Below are positions 18,871 to 27,392 of a stretch of 64,000 nt of DNA, piece after piece. The notes under the pieces are model-generated. The model searched no databases, had not been told where the DNA came from, and saw only the letters and a list, made by a program, of their open reading frames with translations. Each line of letters starts with the position of its first letter. The stretch's first letter is position 1. The DNA comes from an uncultured Pelagibacteraceae bacterium (GTDB taxonomy: Bacteria; Pseudomonadota; Alphaproteobacteria; Pelagibacterales; Pelagibacteraceae). The stretch is from the NCBI GenBank assembly GCA_902594865.1, contig CACJNV010000001.1, positions 1-64,000 on the forward strand. The letters run 5' to 3'. The translations under genes were made by a program, and so were the position numbers.

Positions 18871-19537
18871 TATAATTTTTATACTGATCTAAAGTAATTT
18901 CCTTGAAAATTACTGTATCTCCTGGGTTAATTAGATTTGGTTTATCTTCTTTTGAACTATCAAAAACATCCAAAGGGGTATTCCCTAAAATATTCCATCC
19001 ACCTGGGCTTTCAAATGTATAAATGTTTGCAAATTGCTCAGTTAATGCAACAGATCCTTTAGGTACTTTTACCCTTGGAGTTTCCAAACGTTGAGCTCTC
19101 ATATTCTCATCTAAGTCACCAAGAAAAGGCATACCAGCAATAAACCCTGTCATGTAACAAAAATATTCCTTATTTAAAAAATTTTCTAAAATTTTTTCTC
19201 TACTTAATTTTAATATTTCTTCCAATCTTTTAATGTCCATTGAGAAATTTTCATGACAACAAACTGGTATTTCTAATTTTTTTGAATTTATATTTATTGA
19301 GTCTTTAGCATTTATATTCTCAACATAATTTTTTACTTCTTTGAAATTTGTTTTTTTTAGATCATAAGAAATAATTAGTTTATTATAAGAAGGTGTTAAA
19401 TTATTTATCCCTTCAAACTTTTTTTCTTTAATAGTATTAAAATATTTTATAACTTGTGAATTAATTGATTTATTTACTTCATTACCAAAATCACAGTACA
19501 AAGCTGCGTCACCAAGATTTGATATATTTTTTATCAT
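18863..19537 (-). CDS. pxpB: 5-oxoprolinase subunit B (KipI-like)
   Basis: The 224-residue protein belongs to the KipI/allophanate hydrolase subunit 1 family, with LGDAALYCDFGNEV at the N-terminus, CCHENFSMD in the middle and the conserved GFIAGMPFLGDLDENMRAQRLETPRVKVPKGSVAL and ESPGGWNILGNTPL blocks. It pairs with PxpC and acts with PxpA in 5-oxoproline hydrolysis. It is transcribed away from pxpA with only 27 bases between the two start codons, so both promoters must be compressed into that gap or lie inside the opposite reading frame. Confidence 0.92.
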   Translation of the reverse strand: MIKNISNLGDAALYCDFGNEVNKSINSQVIKYFNTIKEKKFEGINNLTPSYNKLIISYDLKKTNFKEVKNYVENINAKDSININSKKLEIPVCCHENFSMDIKRLEEILKLSREKILENFLNKEYFCYMTGFIAGMPFLGDLDENMRAQRLETPRVKVPKGSVALTEQFANIYTFESPGGWNILGNTPLDVFDSSKEDKPNLINPGDTVIFKEITLDQYKNYNE

Positions 19538-19564
19538 GTCATGTTATACTTAACATTATAGACT

Positions 19565-20338
19565 ATGGAAATTAATATAAATTGCGATTTAGGTGAAAAA
19601 TCAAAACATCATTCAAATAAGTATGATCCAGATTTACTAGAAATAGTTAATTCTGCAAATGTCGCATGTGGTTATCATGCGGGTGATGATGAGTCGATGA
19701 ATCAAGTAGTTCAAATTTCAAAAAAAAATGGTGTTAGTATTGGAGCACATCCGTCATTTAATGACCCAGAAAATTTTGGTAGGCAAAGAATGAATCTTGC
19801 ACCTAATGAGGTAAGGCAATTGATTATTTATCAATATGAAATTCTTCAAAAAATTGCTCAAGATCATGGAGAGAATGTTACTCACATAAAACCGCACGGT
19901 GCCTTAAATAATATGGCTTGTGAAGATATAGATTTAGCTACTACTTTGGCAAAAGCTATAAACGAGATTAGTAAAGATTTAATTTATTTGGTTCCTACAG
20001 GATCCAAAATGGAAGTAGCAGCCAAAAAACTAAATATGCGTATAGCTTGTGAAATATTTGCTGACAGAAATTACGAAGATGATGGGAATTTAGTTTCTAG
20101 AAAAAAACCACATGCTCTTATTACTGACCCAGAAAAAGCTAAAAAACACGTATTAAATATGGTTAAAAATCAGTCACTTAATTGTCACAGTGGAAAGCAG
20201 ATACCTTGTGAAATAGACTCTGTGTGCATACATGGGGATAACGCTAGTTCGCTTGCTACTGCAAGATCTATTAAAAAAAATTTAATAGATAACGGACTAA
20301 CTTTAAAACCTTTAACTAAAATGGAGAAATTTAGATAA
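19565..20338 (+). CDS. pxpA: 5-oxoprolinase subunit A (LamB/YcsF family)
   Basis: The 257-residue protein shows the LamB/YcsF signature: INCDLGEKSKHHS at the start, NVACGYHAGDDESMNQ, GAHPSFNDPENFGRQRM, VTHIKPHGALNN and a C-terminal CIHGDNASSLATARSI. It is the third subunit of the prokaryotic 5-oxoprolinase. In many genomes the three genes are in one operon; here pxpA is split from pxpBC and divergent. Its stop overlaps the start of the following TPR protein gene (ATAATG junction at 20335-20340). Confidence 0.93.
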   Translation: MEININCDLGEKSKHHSNKYDPDLLEIVNSANVACGYHAGDDESMNQVVQISKKNGVSIGAHPSFNDPENFGRQRMNLAPNEVRQLIIYQYEILQKIAQDHGENVTHIKPHGALNNMACEDIDLATTLAKAINEISKDLIYLVPTGSKMEVAAKKLNMRIACEIFADRNYEDDGNLVSRKKPHALITDPEKAKKHVLNMVKNQSLNCHSGKQIPCEIDSVCIHGDNASSLATARSIKKNLIDNGLTLKPLTKMEKFR

Positions 20339-20829
20339 TGATAAAAAATACATTAATTACTTTTTTTTTATTAATTCTTTTATCTACTAATTCATATTCT
20401 GCAGGTACTAGCTCTGGTACAGATTCCAATAGTGCTAACAACTACAATAAAGCTGTAAAATTAGTAAAAGCAGCAAAAAAATATGAAAATGACGGTAAAG
20501 TAGAAAAAGCAAATAAGAGATATATGAAAGCTTTGAAGCTTTTAATTAAATCAAACAAAAGCAAACCAAATAAAGCAGATACATTAAACTACTTAGGTTT
20601 TACAACAAGAAAACTTGGGGATTTTGAAACTGGAGAAAAATATTACCTTCAAGGTCTAGCAATTGAACCAAATCATATAGGTATTAATGAATATTTAGGT
20701 GAGCTTTATGTTGCAACAGACAGAATTGATTTAGCTAATGAAAGATTAAAGATTCTGGAAAGTTGTAACTGTAAAGAATATGATAGTTTGAAACAAATAA
20801 TTGCAGGTACAAAAAAATCTAAATATTAA
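20338..20829 (+). CDS. Exported TPR-repeat protein, function unknown
   Basis: The 163-residue protein starts with a signal peptide (MIKNTLITFFLLILLSTNSYSA) and then has a Ser/Asn-rich spacer followed by two or three tetratricopeptide-like helix pairs (YNKAVKLVKAAKKYENDG, ADTLNYLGFTTRKLGDFETGEKYYLQGLAIEPNH, IGINEYLGELYVATDRIDLANERL). TPR repeats mediate protein-protein contacts, so a periplasmic scaffold or assembly role is plausible. The start overlaps the pxpA stop, and a strong terminator lies 19 bases after the stop, ending this transcript. No closer family is recognised. Confidence 0.8.
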   Translation: MIKNTLITFFLLILLSTNSYSAGTSSGTDSNSANNYNKAVKLVKAAKKYENDGKVEKANKRYMKALKLLIKSNKSKPNKADTLNYLGFTTRKLGDFETGEKYYLQGLAIEPNHIGINEYLGELYVATDRIDLANERLKILESCNCKEYDSLKQIIAGTKKSKY

Positions 20830-20847
20830 TACATTTTATTCAATAAT

Positions 20848-20880
20848 AAGGCGGTCATAAACTTGATCGCCTTTTTTTTT
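20848..20880 (+). terminator. Rho-independent terminator after the pxpA-TPR transcript
   Basis: A 9-bp stem (AAGGCGGTC at 20848-20856 paired with GATCGCCTT at 20865-20873, one G-U pair) closes an 8-base loop. The stem's 3' strand runs into an uninterrupted T tract to 20880. It lies just downstream of the TPR gene on the same strand. Confidence 0.9.
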
Positions 20881-20930
20881 ACATGGTATTTATTGAAATA
20901 CTAATAAACTTGAAATACTATTAATTTATC

Positions 20931-21542
20931 TTGATTGAAGAACTCATTATTTTAACAAATATTATATTTATCACCATTATATTAACTGCTGATAATGCTG
21001 TGATTGTTGGATCTATCGCTTCAAATTTTGTTCCAAAAAATAGAAAACAAATAATTCTTTGGGGTGTAATTGGAGCCTTTGTTTTTAAAATTTTTTTTGC
21101 AGTTTTTGCAACTTTTTTGTTTGAATTTTATTTTATCAAAATTTTGGGTGGCTTGTTATTAATTTGGATTGTTAATGATTTAAGGAAAGATTTACTAGAC
21201 ATTAAAAAAGTAAAACCCACTACTAAAAAAGGTAAAGAACCTTCATATATTAGTAGTATTGGAAAAGTATTATTTGCAGATATCATGATTAGTTTTGATA
21301 ATGTCATTGGTGTAGTTGCGGCAGCAAAAGGATATTTTGGATTTATGATATTTGGACTGATGTTATCAGTTGTTCTAACTGGTGCTTTAGCAACATATAT
21401 GGCTAATTACATACAAAGACATATTTGGATAGCATATATCGGCTTAGTATTTATCTTAATCGTTGGTCTACAATTAGTAATTGGCGGATTAGTTGACCTT
21501 GAAATATTAAATATTAATGAAGAATTTAAAAAATACTTTTAA
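20931..21542 (+). CDS. TerC/YjbE family integral membrane protein
   Basis: The 203-residue polytopic protein has about seven hydrophobic segments and the TerC-superfamily acidic motifs: TADNAVIVGSIA in helix 1-2 and the repeat-like DIMISFDNVIGVVAAAKG near the middle. These Asp-Asn pairs inside membrane helices are characteristic of the family, whose members are linked to metal-ion (manganese) export or homeostasis. The start is TTG at 20931; no ATG lies in a suitable place. It converges on panB with no bases between the stops. Confidence 0.86.
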   Translation: MIEELIILTNIIFITIILTADNAVIVGSIASNFVPKNRKQIILWGVIGAFVFKIFFAVFATFLFEFYFIKILGGLLLIWIVNDLRKDLLDIKKVKPTTKKGKEPSYISSIGKVLFADIMISFDNVIGVVAAAKGYFGFMIFGLMLSVVLTGALATYMANYIQRHIWIAYIGLVFILIVGLQLVIGGLVDLEILNINEEFKKYF

Positions 21543-22316
21543 TTAAAAAGAATTTTTTTTATTAGGAAATTTAATTTTTCTAACTTCTTTTGAGTAATTT
21601 GAAACAGCTTTAGAAATATCTTTTCTAATATTTGCATATTTTTTCACAAACTTATAATTCATCGGATTTAAGCCAATTAGATCATCAAAAACTAATATTT
21701 GACCATCACAATATTTAGAAGCTCCAATCCCTATTGTTGGAACTGTAATAGTTTGACTAACAAGTTTTGCTAAAGAGGTCTCAACACATTCTAAAACAAT
21801 AGAAAATACTCCAGCTTTTTCTAACAATTGCGAGTCTCTTAGAATGTGATCTCTCTCTAGCTTTTTTTTGCCTTTAAATTTAAAAGTTTTATCTGACTGA
21901 GGAAGTAGCCCTAAATGGCCCATAACTGGAATTTTATTTTTAACTAAAGTTTTAATTGTTTCGTAAATTTTTTTTCCACCTTCCAATTTTACTCCATCAC
22001 ATCTAGTTTTTTTCATTATTTGTTTTGCATTTTTTAAAGCATCTTTAGAAGTTCGATAGGTGTTATGTGGCATATCAACAATCATTAAACTTTTTTTTAT
22101 ACCCATTCTGACACTTTTAGAATGTTCAATCATAGTATTCAAAGTTACTTCTCTTGTAGATTTATAATTGTACAAAACTGAACCAAGAGAATCTCCAACA
22201 AGTATAATATCGCAATGATTATCTAAAATTGATGCAACATTTTTTGAGTAAGCAGTTAAACTTACAATTTTTTGTTTATTTTTTTTTTTAATTAAATCTG
22301 AAATTTTTTTTTTCAT
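21543..22316 (-). CDS. panB: 3-methyl-2-oxobutanoate hydroxymethyltransferase
   Basis: The 257-residue enzyme transfers a hydroxymethyl group from CH2-THF to 2-oxoisovalerate to make ketopantoate, the first step towards pantothenate and coenzyme A. Family blocks are VSLTAYS, the metal-binding VGDSLGSVLYNY, DMPHNTYR, GVKLEGG, MGHLGLLPQS and TIGIGASKYCDGQILVFDDLIG. It is 4 bases downstream of the glyoxalase gene and is the last gene of the guaB-guaA-gloA-panB run. Poly-A-rich codons at both ends reflect the very high AT content. Confidence 0.95.
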   Translation of the reverse strand: MKKKISDLIKKKNKQKIVSLTAYSKNVASILDNHCDIILVGDSLGSVLYNYKSTREVTLNTMIEHSKSVRMGIKKSLMIVDMPHNTYRTSKDALKNAKQIMKKTRCDGVKLEGGKKIYETIKTLVKNKIPVMGHLGLLPQSDKTFKFKGKKKLERDHILRDSQLLEKAGVFSIVLECVETSLAKLVSQTITVPTIGIGASKYCDGQILVFDDLIGLNPMNYKFVKKYANIRKDISKAVSNYSKEVRKIKFPNKKNSF

Positions 22317-22320
22317 CGAC

Positions 22321-22740
22321 TTACCAAGAGCCGGTATTTTCCATTGAAGCCCAAGGTTCTTTAGGTTCTAAATTTCCTTCTTGAAGAATTTCAATTGAAA
22401 TTTTATCTGGTGATCTAACAAAAGCCATATGGCCATCTCTTGGAGGTCTATTAATAGTATAACCCATATCCATTAATCTTTGGCAAGTTTCATAAATATT
22501 ATCTACTCTATATGCAAGATGACCAAAATTTCTTGAACCTTCTCCAAGCTCATCACCATCCCAATTATACGTTAATTCTATTTCTGCTTTTTCATCATTT
22601 GGTGCTGCAAGAAAAATTAATGTAAATCTTCCTTTTTCATTTTCCATTCTTCTTGTTTCTTTTAAACCAAGCCCTTCGCAGAAAAATCTTAGAGACTCAT
22701 CCACGTCTTTTACTCTAATCATTGTGTGTAAATATTTCAT
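22321..22740 (-). CDS. gloA: Lactoylglutathione lyase (glyoxalase I), VOC fold
   Basis: The 139-residue protein begins MKYLHTMIRVKDVDESLRFF, with metal-ligand His5, the EIELTYNWDGDELGEGSRNFGHLAYRV block (Glu and His ligands) and the C-terminal ISIEILQEG (Glu ligand), all typical of bacterial GloA. It converts the hemithioacetal of methylglyoxal and glutathione to S-lactoylglutathione in the cytoplasm. It is 22 bases downstream of guaA and 4 bases upstream of panB. Confidence 0.9.
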   Translation of the reverse strand: MKYLHTMIRVKDVDESLRFFCEGLGLKETRRMENEKGRFTLIFLAAPNDEKAEIELTYNWDGDELGEGSRNFGHLAYRVDNIYETCQRLMDMGYTINRPPRDGHMAFVRSPDKISIEILQEGNLEPKEPWASMENTGSW

Positions 22741-22762
22741 AATATTAATTTATAATTAAAAA

Positions 22763-24325
22763 CTACTCTAATTCAATAGTGCTAGGTGGTTTTGAAGTAA
22801 CGTCATACACTACCCTATTTATTCCTCTTATACTGTTAACTATTTTATTTGAAATAGTTTGCATAAAGGATTTTTTAAATTCATAATAATCAGCTGTCAT
22901 ACCATCTTCAGATGTAATTGCTCTTAATAAACATAAATATTCATAGGTTCGATTATCTCCCATAACACCTACAGTTTTAACTGGCAGCAATGCTGCATAT
23001 GCTTGCCAAATCTTATGATAAAGACCATGATCTTTTAAAGCTTGAATAAAATAATAATCAGCTTCTTTTAAAATTTTAATTTTTTCATTAGTTATAATAC
23101 CTGGCATTCGAATTGCTAAGCCAGGTCCAGGAAAAGGATGTCTTGATATAATTTCTTTACTTAAATTTAACTCTAATCCTAATTTTCTTACCTCATCCTT
23201 AAATAAGAATTTTAGTGGTTCTACTAACTTTAAATTCATTTTTTTTGGTAAGCCGCCAACATTATGATGTGATTTAATTTTAGAAGTTTGACTACCAGTA
23301 ACTGATTTACTTTCAATCAAATCCGGATAAAGAGTGCCCTGAGCTAAAAATTTAACATTTTTAATTTTCTTAGCGTATCGCTCAAATATTTTGATAAATA
23401 AATTACCAATTATTTTTCTTTTTTTTTCTGGATCAGAAACATTTTTTAATTTTTTTAAGAATTCCTTTTCAGCATTTACATAAATTAAATTCATTTTTAA
23501 ACGCTTCTTAAAAGTCTGCACTACCTGTACTTCTTCATTTTTTCTTAAAAGGCCTGTGTTTACAAAAATACAATAAAGTTTTTTACCAATAGCTTTATTC
23601 AGTAATTGAGCAACTACACTACTATCTACACCTCCTGATAAAGCACAAATAACTTTATTATTTCCAACTTGTTTTCTAACATCTTTAATAAGCTGATTTT
23701 TTTGATCCCTAGATGACCAATTTCTTTTAATTTTACAAATTAAAAAAATGAAATTACTTATTAATTTCTTTCCATTCTCTGTATGAGTTACCTCTGGGTG
23801 GAATTGTACCCCATAATATTTTTTTATTTTATTTTCAACAATTGCAAATTTTGAATTGGTGCTTGATGCTACAACTTTAAAATTTTTAGGAAGTTTTGAA
23901 ACTTGATCAGCATGGCTCATCCAAACTTGTTTAGATTTTTTTTTTCCAAAAAAATTAGTTGTTAAAAGACTGTTATTTTTTTTATAAACATTAGCTAGAC
24001 CAAATTCTCTGTGTTTTGATTGTTTTACCCTTCCACCGTTAAGTTTTGATAAAATTTGATGCCCAAAACATATTCCAAGAACTGGTACATCAAGTTGTAA
24101 AATTTTTTTATCAAATGCGTATTTATTTATTTGATAAACATTTAATGGACCACCAGATAATACTATTCCCTTTATGCTGTTATTTATGTCTTTTAGTTTT
24201 ATTTTTTTGTGACTAACTATTTCAGAAAACACACCTAATTCTCTTACTCTTCTTGCAATTAATTGAGTAAATTGAGAACCAAAATCTATTATTAAGATTT
24301 TGTTGAGATTTTGATCAAGACTCAT
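22763..24325 (-). CDS. guaA: GMP synthase (glutamine-hydrolysing)
   Basis: The 520-residue enzyme converts XMP to GMP with ATP and glutamine. The N-terminal class I glutamine amidotransferase domain has the nucleophile segment [12 protein letters not shown] and [10 protein letters not shown]. The ATP-pyrophosphatase domain has the P-loop [15 protein letters not shown]. The C-terminal dimerisation domain ends [16 protein letters not shown]. Length and order are standard. It overlaps the upstream TPR gene by 11 bases and follows guaB by one gene, so the two steps from IMP to GMP are encoded together. Confidence 0.96.
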   Translation of the reverse strand: MSLDQNLNKILIIDFGSQFTQLIARRVRELGVFSEIVSHKKIKLKDINNSIKGIVLSGGPLNVYQINKYAFDKKILQLDVPVLGICFGHQILSKLNGGRVKQSKHREFGLANVYKKNNSLLTTNFFGKKKSKQVWMSHADQVSKLPKNFKVVASSTNSKFAIVENKIKKYYGVQFHPEVTHTENGKKLISNFIFLICKIKRNWSSRDQKNQLIKDVRKQVGNNKVICALSGGVDSSVVAQLLNKAIGKKLYCIFVNTGLLRKNEEVQVVQTFKKRLKMNLIYVNAEKEFLKKLKNVSDPEKKRKIIGNLFIKIFERYAKKIKNVKFLAQGTLYPDLIESKSVTGSQTSKIKSHHNVGGLPKKMNLKLVEPLKFLFKDEVRKLGLELNLSKEIISRHPFPGPGLAIRMPGIITNEKIKILKEADYYFIQALKDHGLYHKIWQAYAALLPVKTVGVMGDNRTYEYLCLLRAITSEDGMTADYYEFKKSFMQTISNKIVNSIRGINRVVYDVTSKPPSTIELE

Positions 24326-24755
24326 TATTTTCAGGTTCTATATTTTTCAATGACTCTTGAATATCTTTGTTTTCATTACATAAATTTTTACAAACTTTTA
24401 CAAACTTGTTTGAAAGATCTTTAACTTTTTCATAATTAGATTTTTCTAATGCAATTTTCATTAACATTAATAAAGCTTCCTCGTTATCAGGCTCAATTAA
24501 AAGTGTTGTTTCTAAATTGTATTCTTCTTTTCTTTGATTTTCTTCTTGGTTATAAATTTTTGCTAAATATAAATATGAGTTTGCATCTTTTGGATTAAAA
24601 ACAATATTTCTCTCAAATAAAAAACGTGCATCTTCATATTTTTCTTTTTTAAACAATTCTAAAGCTTCATTAAAAAAATTTTCTTTACTAAAAGACGTGC
24701 TGTTAAAAGAAGCTGTTAAAAGTATTATTCCTGTTAATTTGAAAAATTTACTCAT
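24315..24755 (-). CDS. Exported TPR-repeat protein between guaB and guaA
   Basis: The 146-residue protein has an N-terminal hydrophobic signal ([22 protein letters not shown]) and two TPR-like repeats ([39 protein letters not shown] and related), then an acidic C-terminal tail. TPR repeats suggest a protein-binding role outside the cytoplasm. It overlaps guaA by 11 bases and shares one base with guaB, so it is translationally embedded in the purine operon although nothing in it points to purine metabolism. Not recognised beyond the repeat. Confidence 0.78.
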   Translation of the reverse strand: MSKFFKLTGIILLTASFNSTSFSKENFFNEALELFKKEKYEDARFLFERNIVFNPKDANSYLYLAKIYNQEENQRKEEYNLETTLLIEPDNEEALLMLMKIALEKSNYEKVKDLSNKFVKVCKNLCNENKDIQESLKNIEPENNES

Positions 24756-25831
24756 TAATATTTACTATCGTTTTTTACCACATCTACATTATGAACCATA
24801 CTTTCGTAAAATCCAGCTTTTGTAATTTTCACGAATTGTGGTTTATTTCTTAATTTAATGATTGTTTTTGATCCAAGATAGCCCATAGAAGATTTTAATC
24901 CACCAATTAATTTATAAATAATACTCCCCACATCTCCTTTATATTTTACAAAACCTTCAACACCTTCTGGTACATATTTTGAGGAGTCTTTTTGTTTTTT
25001 TTGAAAGTATCTATCAGCTGACCCTTTGTTCATAGCTCCAACAGAACCCATGCCTCTAAAACTTTTGAAAAGCTGTCCATTTTTTTTAATTAATTTCCCT
25101 GGAGTTTCGTTTGTACCTGCAAATAACGAACCGATCATTACTGCATCAGCTCCTGCAGCAAAAGCTTTTGCTAAATCACCAGAATATTTTATTCCACCAT
25201 CTGAAATTATTTTAACATTTTTATTTTTTAAACCACTTCTTACAGATAAAATTGCGCTTAATTGAGGAACTCCTATTCCAGCAACCAGTCTTGTTGTACA
25301 AATAGAACCTGGCCCTATACCAATTTTAATTATATCTACTCCTAATTTTATTAGGAATTTTGCAGCTTCAGGTGTCGCAATATTTCCCGCACATAAAGCA
25401 ATTTTGTTAGTTTTTATTTTTTTAATATATTTGATTATTTCGGCAACTTTCTTTGTATGGCCATGTGCTGTGTCTACTACGATTAAATCTACACCTTCTT
25501 TAATTATTTCTTTAGCTCTAATAAATTCATTGGGTGCTGCACCTACTGCTGCTCCAACAATTAATTTTTTCTTTTTTACTTTTTTTATCTCTGATAATTG
25601 TTTTTTTATATCAAGGTTTCTGTGAATTACTCCAATACCACCGGCCTTAGCTATAGCTATTGCCATTCTGCTCTCTGAGACAGTATCCATTGCAGATGAC
25701 AAAAGTGGAATTTTAAGTTTCAAATGTTTTGTTAAAGAGACACTAGTGTCTGCATCAGAAGGTAATATTTCTGAATACTTTGGAGCTAATGTAACATCAT
25801 CAAAGGTAAGTGCTTCTTTTATGGGAACCAT
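24755..25831 (-). CDS. guaB: IMP dehydrogenase lacking the CBS (Bateman) domain
   Basis: The 358-residue enzyme oxidises IMP to XMP. It has the TIM-barrel core [36 protein letters not shown], the catalytic loop [11 protein letters not shown] (Cys178), and the flap with the IMPDH-specific Arg-Tyr pair (GSADRYFQ) followed by VPEGVEGFV. Normal bacterial IMPDH is about 490 residues and has a CBS pair inserted after the RNL[10 protein letters not shown] helix. Here KVKKKK (about 85-89) runs directly into LIVGAAVG, so the regulatory module is missing. GMP reductase is excluded by the flap and by [12 protein letters not shown] after the loop. It is the first of guaB-TPR-guaA. Confidence 0.93.
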   Translation of the reverse strand: MVPIKEALTFDDVTLAPKYSEILPSDADTSVSLTKHLKLKIPLLSSAMDTVSESRMAIAIAKAGGIGVIHRNLDIKKQLSEIKKVKKKKLIVGAAVGAAPNEFIRAKEIIKEGVDLIVVDTAHGHTKKVAEIIKYIKKIKTNKIALCAGNIATPEAAKFLIKLGVDIIKIGIGPGSICTTRLVAGIGVPQLSAILSVRSGLKNKNVKIISDGGIKYSGDLAKAFAAGADAVMIGSLFAGTNETPGKLIKKNGQLFKSFRGMGSVGAMNKGSADRYFQKKQKDSSKYVPEGVEGFVKYKGDVGSIIYKLIGGLKSSMGYLGSKTIIKLRNKPQFVKITKAGFYESMVHNVDVVKNDSKY

Positions 25832-25868
25832 AATCTTTTATATACGATTCCTTTTAAATTAAAAGTCT

Positions 25869-26480
25869 CTATCGGACTTTTCTACAAATGATAAAACTTT
25901 CTTTTGAATCTTTTCTGCTAGATTTTGGTTTAAAAACCTTAACTTCTTTAAAATATTTTTTTCCCTCTGCGACGATTTCGTTAAATGTTCCTCCCATGAA
26001 AATTTTTGAAATAAAATATCCATTTTCTTTCATCAAATCTTTTGCAAAAAACATTGCTTCTTTACATAGTTCTCCAGTTTGAATTGAGTCTATATTTTTA
26101 ATACCAGTTGTATCTACGGCCATATCAGACATTACGACATCAACTTTACCATTTATATGTTTTTTAATTTCTTCTTGAGTTTTTTCTTCTGTAAAATCTC
26201 CTTGGATTTGAACACTATTACCTATGGGTTCCATTTTTTTTAAATCTATAGATACCAATTTCCCACTTTTTGCTGCTTTGAGAGCATATTGTGACCAGCT
26301 ACCTGGAGCTGCACCAATATCAATTACTGATAATCCACCTTTAAAAATTTTAAATTTTTCATCAATTTCAATTAATTTGTAAGCTGATCTAGCGCGATAC
26401 CCATCTACTTTAGATTGTCTTACATAGATATCCCTACGCTGCTTATTAACCCAGTTCTTAGATATTTTATTTTTTTTCAA
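25869..26480 (-). CDS. rlmE: 23S rRNA 2'-O-ribose methyltransferase (U2552), RlmE/FtsJ
   Basis: The 203-residue protein has the RrmJ/FtsJ fold: SKNWVNKQRRDIYVRQSKVDGYRARSAYKL with the first catalytic lysine, the SAM site VIDIGAAPGSWSQYAL, VMSDMAVDTTG with the catalytic aspartate, and FISKIFMGGTF with the second lysine, followed by KPKSSRKDSKESFIICR. It methylates the ribose of U2552 in the A loop late in 50S assembly. It starts one base after the glycosyltransferase gene and lies 37 bases upstream of guaB. Confidence 0.95.
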   Translation of the reverse strand: MKKNKISKNWVNKQRRDIYVRQSKVDGYRARSAYKLIEIDEKFKIFKGGLSVIDIGAAPGSWSQYALKAAKSGKLVSIDLKKMEPIGNSVQIQGDFTEEKTQEEIKKHINGKVDVVMSDMAVDTTGIKNIDSIQTGELCKEAMFFAKDLMKENGYFISKIFMGGTFNEIVAEGKKYFKEVKVFKPKSSRKDSKESFIICRKVR

Positions 26481-27392
26481 TTAATTATTAAATCTTAAAC
26501 TTTTATTTAAAATTTTACCTGTAAGAGTTTGAATATCTATCTTAATACTCTTGTTAAGTCTCATATCTTCTTTATCTTTCCAGATACCAGCAGCTAAATG
26601 CATAATTCCAATTTTATAATTAGGTAAATAAGGCTCTACCCATGTATCTTTATCCTCATCAAACTTTGGCAAAAGATTACTAGTGATCCAATTACAGTTT
26701 AATGGAAGGAATTCAGTTTCGACATTATCAACATACACAGATATATTCATTGCTAATTGTTCAGAGCCAAATATTTCTCCACCTTTAAGTGTTTGTTTTA
26801 AATTTTCCTGCCATGAATTCCAGCAGGTTGAATTTTTTTCCAAAGAAAAAACACCAATATTGATATGAGGAGCAAAGGCTAACTTTCTAGCTTTTTCTAA
26901 ACTAATATTGGATTTTATTGCGTGTTTAAAATTTTGAGATTTAATAATTGCTAGTTTTCCAAAAACCCAATTTACTCTCGAAGTAATCTTGTAACCTGGT
27001 CCAATAGTTTGTGTAATTCCTAACTTACCGTTTTCACACGCTTTAAAATAAAGCTCAACTGATTGCCAATCATTGACCCAAGCATCACAATCAATCCATA
27101 AATATTTTTCATAGCTTGGAAAATATTTGGGTAAAAAAGCCCTAGATACTTGGCTCTTTAACCATTCACGCCCTTTGATTTTATTATCTGGAACTTTTAT
27201 ATCCCATTCTGCTGATTTTATTTCATCTACTTTTGATGATAATTCTGTCTTTTGATCCTCTGATAGACCAGCATCCAAAATACATATTGCAACTTCAGAG
27301 CTCTCTTTAAATCTTTTTATAGAATCTATTAACTCATTTAATAAAGGGAAATAATTTGAATCAGCTAATGATACAATAACATTTTTTTTCAT
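26481..27392 (-). CDS. Putative GT-A fold (GT8-like) glycosyltransferase
   Basis: The 303-residue protein starts VIVSLADSNYFPLLNELIDSIKRF, a nucleotide-sugar-binding N-terminus, and has a DxD-type motif in YLWIDCDAWVNDWQ that would bind the metal and sugar nucleotide. This arrangement resembles GT8-type glycosyltransferases. A late HLAAGIWKD fits the second metal-ligand His of such enzymes. The acceptor is unknown; the position between pssA (one-base overlap) and rlmE suggests an envelope glycan or glycolipid, but only by neighbourhood. No signal peptide is seen, so it acts on the cytoplasmic side. Confidence 0.68.
   Translation of the reverse strand: MKKNVIVSLADSNYFPLLNELIDSIKRFKESSEVAICILDAGLSEDQKTELSSKVDEIKSAEWDIKVPDNKIKGREWLKSQVSRAFLPKYFPSYEKYLWIDCDAWVNDWQSVELYFKACENGKLGITQTIGPGYKITSRVNWVFGKLAIIKSQNFKHAIKSNISLEKARKLAFAPHINIGVFSLEKNSTCWNSWQENLKQTLKGGEIFGSEQLAMNISVYVDNVETEFLPLNCNWITSNLLPKFDEDKDTWVEPYLPNYKIGIMHLAAGIWKDKEDMRLNKSIKIDIQTLTGKILNKSLRFNN

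Noticed and set aside
24755-25831. GMP reductase instead of IMP dehydrogenase, because of the short length
   Set aside because: The Arg-Tyr flap, VPEGVEG and VAGIGVPQ segments are those of IMP dehydrogenase.
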